Origin: Arthrobacter sp. ZGTC131 | GTDB lineage: Bacteria; Actinomycetota; Actinomycetes; Actinomycetales; Micrococcaceae | Reading direction: 5' to 3' | Assembly: GCF_002929275.1 (NCBI RefSeq) | Contig: NZ_PJIK01000005.1 | Location: forward strand, 1 to 64,000 | DNA length: 64,000 nt | Shown here: piece after piece, positions 59,634 through 64,000 of the stretch | How the letters are laid out: every line of letters starts with the position of its first letter | Position numbering within the stretch: the stretch's first letter is position 1 | Notes under the pieces: model-generated | Database searches by the model: none | Told to the model about the DNA's origin: nothing | Seen by the model: only the letters and a program-made list of their open reading frames with translations | Translations under genes and position numbers: made by a program

Positions 59634-60038
59634 ATGACTCGTGATTTGGTGGGCGTCCTGCATCACATTGAACTTTGGGTTCCTGATTTTGAGAAGGCGA
59701 GCCGCGAATGGGGCTGGCTGCTATCCGAGCTGGGCTACGGGGCATTCCAGAGCTGGCCGAACGGGTGCAGCTGGCGGCTGGGGGAGACCTACATTGTCGT
59801 CGAGGAGTCACCGGATTTAAGCGGCCGAACGCATGAACGGACTTTGCCGGGACTCAATCACTTGGCCTTCCACGCGGGGACCAGCCCTCAAGTGGATGCC
59901 ATGGCCGCCCGCGGTGTGGAGCACGGCTGGAGGCAACTTTTCGCCGATAAGTATCCGAACGCAGGGGGAGATGGCCATTACGCTGCCTACCTTGTTAACT
60001 CCGACGGATTCGAAGTCGAACTCATCGCAACCGGATGA
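59634..60038 (+). CDS. VOC (glyoxalase/dioxygenase) superfamily protein
   Basis: 134 residues; LHHIELWVPDFEKASREWGWLLSELGY and a second half GLNHLAFHAG...YAAYLVNSDGFEVELIA. His in LHHIELWV, His in NHLAFH and Glu in FEVELIA could form the metal site. Substrate unknown. It is divergent from the reductase operon. Confidence 0.85.
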   Translation: MTRDLVGVLHHIELWVPDFEKASREWGWLLSELGYGAFQSWPNGCSWRLGETYIVVEESPDLSGRTHERTLPGLNHLAFHAGTSPQVDAMAARGVEHGWRQLFADKYPNAGGDGHYAAYLVNSDGFEVELIATG

Positions 60039-60129
60039 CGGCTTTGCCCACGCCCAACGGGACGCCGGGCCAGCCGCTAACCTCGTGATCGCGACGGTGC
60101 AACGCCGGAAGAGCAGACCTTGCGCCCAA

Positions 60130-60630
60130 CTAACCAGGCGTGCTCAACGTCAGCGTGACGGGGGAGGCGGTCTCGGGACCCCCGCATCCCACAGTCTCTC
60201 CGGTGCGCTGCCAGTGCAGTGGCATCTTTTGCTCTGCGCGGGTGGCGCCGGTGCGGTCGAGAGCCCGCACGGTCGCGGACCCGGGGGTATCCACTTCGAA
60301 TCCGAACCGCCACGTATCCGAGCCAACCTTCTCGACCGTGATGCGACGCACGGTGGGACCACCACCCGGCGGGAAACCGAGGCCGTTGGCCCCGGTTGGA
60401 GCTGCGGTCGGGGATGGAGGTACGGCCTGCGGTGTAGGGCGCTCCGTCGACCGGGAACACGCGTCCGGGGTGCACAGCTGCACCCAGGACACGTTGCGGG
60501 TGTCCCCATCCACGGCCACAGTGACGTAATTGGTCCAGGCGATTGCCGGGCAAACCTTCGCGCAGCCCGTAGTCGGCACTAGTGCCGGCAGCAAGACCGT
60601 GAGCCATGCAAGGGATCGCAGGACCGCCAT
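60130..60630 (-). CDS. Putative lipoprotein of unknown function
   Basis: 166 residues from ATG 60630. A signal peptide ends in the lipobox-like TTGC. Four further cysteines and a Pro/Thr/Ser-rich stretch near the middle follow. No domain is recognised. Confidence 0.6.
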   Translation of the reverse strand: MAVLRSLAWLTVLLPALVPTTGCAKVCPAIAWTNYVTVAVDGDTRNVSWVQLCTPDACSRSTERPTPQAVPPSPTAAPTGANGLGFPPGGGPTVRRITVEKVGSDTWRFGFEVDTPGSATVRALDRTGATRAEQKMPLHWQRTGETVGCGGPETASPVTLTLSTPG

Positions 60631-60704
60631 GTGGCCAGCATAAGTCCGCGCCACTTTGAGTGGCTATGTCCACGCAGGCGCGCCGCCACCCGCGCGTCAG
60701 ACGC

Positions 60705-61667
60705 TCAGTTCGCGCCGTCAAAACTGACCAGGCGCCTGGCCGACGCTTCGTCCAGGATCAGGTCCGTGGCGAGGCCTGCCGCCAAAGCGCCGCGGAGGCC
60801 GTTGATTTTGGATGCGCCGGAGACCACGCAGATCCTTCGGCGGACCTGGCGAAGCTGGTGCAGGGAGGGGCCGGTGGACCGCTCGTTCAGCGTGATGCCG
60901 TCCGAGGAGCCGTCGCCGCGGAAAAACACCGTGGCCACGTCTCCCACAACGTCGGAGCTCGCGAGGATGTTCAGATCGTCCTCGTCCAAGTAGCCGCCCG
61001 CATATACGTGGCTGGGGTAGTCGGCGTCCACGGAGCCGACGCCGAAGATGGCGATGCTCATGCGGGTCTGCAGGTCCAGGATGCGTTGAACGCTCCGCTC
61101 ATTCCACATTGCCGTCTTCGTCGCAGCATGGTCGAAGAAGGCGGGTACCGGGAACTGTTCCACCCGGGCTCCGTAGGCGCTGCCGAAGCGGCGCATGATG
61201 TCGCTCGCGTACGTGATGCCCGTGGTTTGCATGTTGCCCGCCCCGTTCAGCTGCACGATCACACTGTCGTGCGTGATTTTGCGGGTCAGGTGCCTGCTGA
61301 CGGCGCTGAGGGTGGAACCCCAGGCAACGCCGATGATGGCGTTGGAGTCCACCAGCGGACCGATGGTGCGGGCGGCCTGCATGGCCACGCGGTCCAGTGT
61401 TTCGGCCTCGTTCAAGGTGTCCAGGACGGGCACGACGTGCACATCCACCCTGTACTGCGTCCGGATTATCCGCTCGAGTTCCGGGCCGGTGTCCAGCGGA
61501 CTGCGGATCTGGATCTGCACCAGGCCAGTTTCGCGGGCGGTCGACAGCAGCCGCGAAACCGTGGACCGGGACGTCCGGAGCTCCCGCGCAATGGCGTCCA
61601 TCTTGAGGTCCTGGAGGTAATACAACTGTGCGGCCCGGAGGGCATCGGAATGTCGTAGACGCGGCAT
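60705..61667 (-). CDS. SorC/DeoR-type sugar-binding transcriptional regulator
   Basis: 320 residues; N-terminal helix-turn-helix MDAIARELRTSRSTVSRLLSTARETGLV and a C-terminal sugar-phosphate-binding domain (IGVAWGSTLSAVSRHL, GVGSVD, GDVATVFFRGDG). Start ATG 61667 with GGAAA close upstream; longer frames lack a ribosome site. Divergent from glpD, so it probably controls that operon, with a phosphorylated metabolite as effector. Confidence 0.9.
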   Translation of the reverse strand: MPRLRHSDALRAAQLYYLQDLKMDAIARELRTSRSTVSRLLSTARETGLVQIQIRSPLDTGPELERIIRTQYRVDVHVVPVLDTLNEAETLDRVAMQAARTIGPLVDSNAIIGVAWGSTLSAVSRHLTRKITHDSVIVQLNGAGNMQTTGITYASDIMRRFGSAYGARVEQFPVPAFFDHAATKTAMWNERSVQRILDLQTRMSIAIFGVGSVDADYPSHVYAGGYLDEDDLNILASSDVVGDVATVFFRGDGSSDGITLNERSTGPSLHQLRQVRRRICVVSGASKINGLRGALAAGLATDLILDEASARRLVSFDGAN

Positions 61668-61681
61668 GCTGTTTCCGTTCT

Positions 61682-61695
61682 GCACGTTTGTGCAT
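61682..61695. promoter_or_regulatory. Candidate operator between the SorC regulator and glpD
   Basis: TGCACGTTTGTGCA carries arms TGCAC and GTGCA around a 4-base centre. It lies between the divergent starts, 15 bases from the regulator start. Confidence 0.4.
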
Positions 61696-61740
61696 AGTGC
61701 TTGACTCCATTTTCCATTGCTTCGAACAATAGTGGTGAAC

Positions 61741-61766
61741 GGCGGCGCGTCCCATGGCGCGCCGCC
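61741..61766 (+). promoter_or_regulatory. Very stable hairpin in the glpD leader
   Basis: GGCGGCGCG (61741-61749) pairs with CGCGCCGCC (61758-61766) around an 8-base loop, 39 bases before the glpD start. No T-run follows, so it is not a plain terminator. Confidence 0.6.
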
Positions 61767-61804
61767 TGAAATAAAGCCCACGGACCAAACCCCAAGGAGC
61801 AGTT

Positions 61805-63607
61805 TTGGGATTCAAGGATTCATCCGGCCATCCGTTCGATTCCAGCGCACGGAGCACGTCCGAGCGCGCTTCGGTGGCCAGCCTGCGGCAGCGGCCCAAC
61901 GCCCGCGTCCTCATTATCGGAGGCGGCATTAACGGCGTCGGCGCCTTCCGCGACCTCGCCCTGCAGGGTGTGGACGTGGCGCTGGTGGAGCGAGGTGACT
62001 ACTGCCAGGGCGCCAGCGGCGCCTCCTCGCACATGATCCACGGAGGCATCCGCTACCTCGAAAACGGAGAGTTCCGCCTCGTCCGGGAATCCGTCGTGGA
62101 GCGCAACCGGCTCCTGCGGATTGCGCCGCACTATGTGAAACCCCTGCAGACCACCATTCCGATCTTCAGCACCTTCTCCGGCGTCCTCGCGGCGCCGCTG
62201 CGGTTCCTGACACACAGGCAGCACGGCAAACCCAAGGAGCGCGGGGCCTTCCTGATCAAGCTGGGACTCAGCCTCTACGATTCCTTTTCCCGTGACGGCG
62301 GAAACGTCCCGCGCCACAGGTTCCGTGGACGCAAGCGGGCGCTGGCCGAGTTGCCGATGCTGCACCCCGGCATCAAGTACGCTGCCACCTACTTCGACGC
62401 CTCGGTCCATAACCCTGAGCGCCTCACCCTCGACGTGCTCCAGGACGGCGAGAAGGCCGGCGGAAACGCCGGTGCGTGGAAAGCGGGGAGCAGCGCCCGT
62501 GCCAGCAACTACCTTTCGCTGGCCTCCATCAAAGCCAGCGGACCCGGTTCCAGCACGGTGGAACTCCGCGATGAACTGACGGGCGAGGTCTTTGACTTCA
62601 CCGCGGATGTCATCGTCAATACCACCGGTGCCTGGGTCGACCTCACCAACCAGGCGATGGGAGCGCCGACGTCCTTCATGGGCGGCACCAAGGGCTCGCA
62701 CATCGTGCTGGACCACCCCGGGCTGCTGGCCGCCTGCGACGGCCGCGAGATCTTCTTCGAACACACTGACGGCCGGATCGTCCTGATCTACCCCATGGGA
62801 GACCGCGTGCTGGTGGGAACCACGGACGTGGACGCCGACATGGCCCAGGACGCCGTCTGCACCGAAGCCGAAATCGACTACTTCTTCGACCTCATCGGCC
62901 ACGTCTTCCCCGACGTCGCCGTCGACCGGGGGCAGATCGTCTACACGTTCTCGGGCGTCCGGCCCCTGCCCAGGCACGACGCCACCCAGCCTGGTTTTGT
63001 TTCCCGGGACTACCGCATCGAACGGCGGGCGCCGGACGCCGGCGGCAGCGGCGCCGTCGTCCTCAGCCTCGTGGGCGGCAAATGGACCACGTTCCGGGCC
63101 TTGGCCGAACACCTGAGCAACGACGTTCTTGCGGAACTGGCCATCGAACGTAAAGTCTCGACGGCGGACCTCGCCATCGGCGGCGGCGCCGGCTTCCCCG
63201 ACAGTGACGCCGGAATCCAGAAGTGGATCAAGGCGCACATGACCGCGGACCGCGACGCCGACCGCGTGGCAGGTCTCCTGACCCGCTACGGAACCCGCGC
63301 CGGCGAGGTCATGGGCTACCTCGACGGCGGTCCTGACAGCCTGCTGCGTTCCACGCGGGAACTCAGCGCCCGCGAGCTGGAGTACATGGCAGCCAACGAG
63401 CAGATCGGCCGCCTCGTGGATGTCCTGATCCGCCGCACCTCCCTTGCCTTCCGCGGCCTGGTCACCGGTGAGCTGCTGAACGAGATGGCCGACATCCTGG
63501 CGGCCCCGCTCGGCTGGGATGCGGCAGACCAGGCAGCCGAGATCCACCACGCGCAGGAGGTGCTCAAGCGATACCACGGCGTCGAGGTCCACAGCCTCGT
63601 CTCCTGA
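61805..63607 (+). CDS. glpD: Aerobic glycerol-3-phosphate dehydrogenase/oxidase
   Basis: 600 residues. FAD-binding RVLIIGGGINGVGAFRDLALQGVDVALVERGDYCQGASGASSHMIHGGIRYLE (about 34-85), GGTKGSHIV, the GTTDVD segment and a C-terminal helical domain. It oxidises glycerol 3-phosphate to dihydroxyacetone phosphate at the membrane. TTG start with AAGGAG. It is followed by a glycerol facilitator gene. Confidence 0.94.
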   Translation: MGFKDSSGHPFDSSARSTSERASVASLRQRPNARVLIIGGGINGVGAFRDLALQGVDVALVERGDYCQGASGASSHMIHGGIRYLENGEFRLVRESVVERNRLLRIAPHYVKPLQTTIPIFSTFSGVLAAPLRFLTHRQHGKPKERGAFLIKLGLSLYDSFSRDGGNVPRHRFRGRKRALAELPMLHPGIKYAATYFDASVHNPERLTLDVLQDGEKAGGNAGAWKAGSSARASNYLSLASIKASGPGSSTVELRDELTGEVFDFTADVIVNTTGAWVDLTNQAMGAPTSFMGGTKGSHIVLDHPGLLAACDGREIFFEHTDGRIVLIYPMGDRVLVGTTDVDADMAQDAVCTEAEIDYFFDLIGHVFPDVAVDRGQIVYTFSGVRPLPRHDATQPGFVSRDYRIERRAPDAGGSGAVVLSLVGGKWTTFRALAEHLSNDVLAELAIERKVSTADLAIGGGAGFPDSDAGIQKWIKAHMTADRDADRVAGLLTRYGTRAGEVMGYLDGGPDSLLRSTRELSARELEYMAANEQIGRLVDVLIRRTSLAFRGLVTGELLNEMADILAAPLGWDAADQAAEIHHAQEVLKRYHGVEVHSLVS

Positions 63608-63628
63608 GCCAGGATCGACACAGATCCC

Positions 63629-63656
63629 GGCGCCCGGGCCGGGCCGCCCGGGCGCC
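63629..63656 (+). promoter_or_regulatory. Hairpin between glpD and the facilitator gene
   Basis: GGCGCCCGGGC (63629-63639) pairs with GCCCGGGCGCC (63646-63656) around CGGGCC. It is a perfect 11-bp stem with no T-run; perhaps it sets the ratio of the two messages. Confidence 0.6.
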
Positions 63657-63780
63657 AGTGCCAGGCCGGATCGACGCACAGTCAACCCGGCCCGGCAGCG
63701 CCGTCAGCGCCAAAGCGGTGACGGCACAACCGTCCTTCCAACTGTCGAAGGACTGACAACAGAAAATAGAGGAGTCAAAG

Positions 63781-64000
63781 ATGTCTCTTGGATTGGTTTT
63801 TCTTTCCGAAGTATTCGGAACCGCGATGCTGACCCTGCTGGGTTGCGGCGTGGTGGCCAACGTTGCGCTGAAAGGCACGAAAGGCAACAACGGAGGATTC
63901 CTGATGGTCACATGGGGATGGGGCATCGCCGTGTTCGCCGGCGTCTACGTTGCCGCGCAGTCCGGCGCCCACCTGAACCCGGCCGTGACCCTGGGCCTGC
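63781..64000 (+). CDS. glpF: MIP family glycerol uptake facilitator, N-terminal part
   Basis: The first 73 residues are visible: two membrane helices and the first NPA motif in SGAHLNPAVTLGL. The gene runs past base 64000. Start ATG with GAGGAG upstream. The first codons are AT-richer than the surroundings. Confidence 0.9.
   Translation, partial: MSLGLVFLSEVFGTAMLTLLGCGVVANVALKGTKGNNGGFLMVTWGWGIAVFAGVYVAAQSGAHLNPAVTLGL

Noticed and set aside
60140-60529. A 129-codon plus-strand frame opposite the lipoprotein gene
   Set aside because: It lacks a ribosome site and any domain, and the minus-strand frame has a convincing lipoprotein signal peptide.

Overview
The window is a stretch of core chromosome from a high-GC Gram-positive actinobacterium, most likely Arthrobacter/Pseudarthrobacter or a close relative in the Micrococcaceae. 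The evidence is the GC-rich third codon positions, frequent GTG and TTG starts, actinobacterial protein types (acVLRF1, mIHF, a PriA without helicase motifs, the MurT/GatD pair) and gene order that matches the pyr-mihF-gmk-rpoZ-coaBC-metK-priA block known from Mycobacterium. I see no insertion sequence, prophage, integrase, CRISPR array or tRNA/rRNA gene. Gene density is very high and no gene-free gap exceeds 300 bases.

Layout. 1-6600: the 3' end of pdxS; an M3 peptidase (-); a CapA-like lipoprotein (+); murT-gatD (-), which amidate lipid II; and pdxT (+), separated from its partner pdxS by about 5.8 kb. 6600-13340: yebC, the Holliday-junction set ruvC-ruvA-ruvB (with a possible LexA box before ruvA), then yajC-secD-secF closed by a strong terminator. 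13400-20760: rel ((p)ppGpp), an orphan AbiEi-like protein whose 3' end runs 120 bp into rel on the other strand, a DUF349 protein, a membrane-anchored cyclophilin and hisS. 20800-29160: an APC permease, aspS, a metallophosphoesterase lipoprotein, an acVLRF1 ribosome-rescue factor, rarA, rpsD with a leader ORF, and two small membrane proteins. 29270-39790: alaS, ruvX, mltG, aroE, aroC, aroK, aroB, a TPR protein, efp and nusB, mostly overlapping or closely spaced. 39920-41190: a PrsW-type membrane protease (-). 41380-56580: pyrR-pyrB-pyrC-(membrane protein)-carA-carB-pyrF, mihF, gmk, rpoZ, coaBC, metK and priA. 56620-59505: a three-gene minus-strand operon (aldo/keto reductase, alpha/beta hydrolase, glycosyltransferase). 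59630-64000: a VOC protein, an unknown lipoprotein, a SorC-type regulator, divergent glpD and the start of a glycerol facilitator gene.

How the genes work together. The pyr block makes UMP de novo from bicarbonate, glutamine and aspartate. It appears to be under PyrR control through an RNA loop just upstream of the pyrR ribosome-binding site. The aro block carries shikimate-pathway steps to chorismate. Several genes deal with translation stress (efp, yebC, acVLRF1, rel). The last genes form a glycerol-3-phosphate module. No wholly new multi-gene system is evident. The more interesting signals are regulatory: the PyrR loop, the LexA-like box, at least seven leaderless starts, several unexplained inverted repeats, a 20-codon ORF before rpsD, and the rel/AbiEi antisense overlap.
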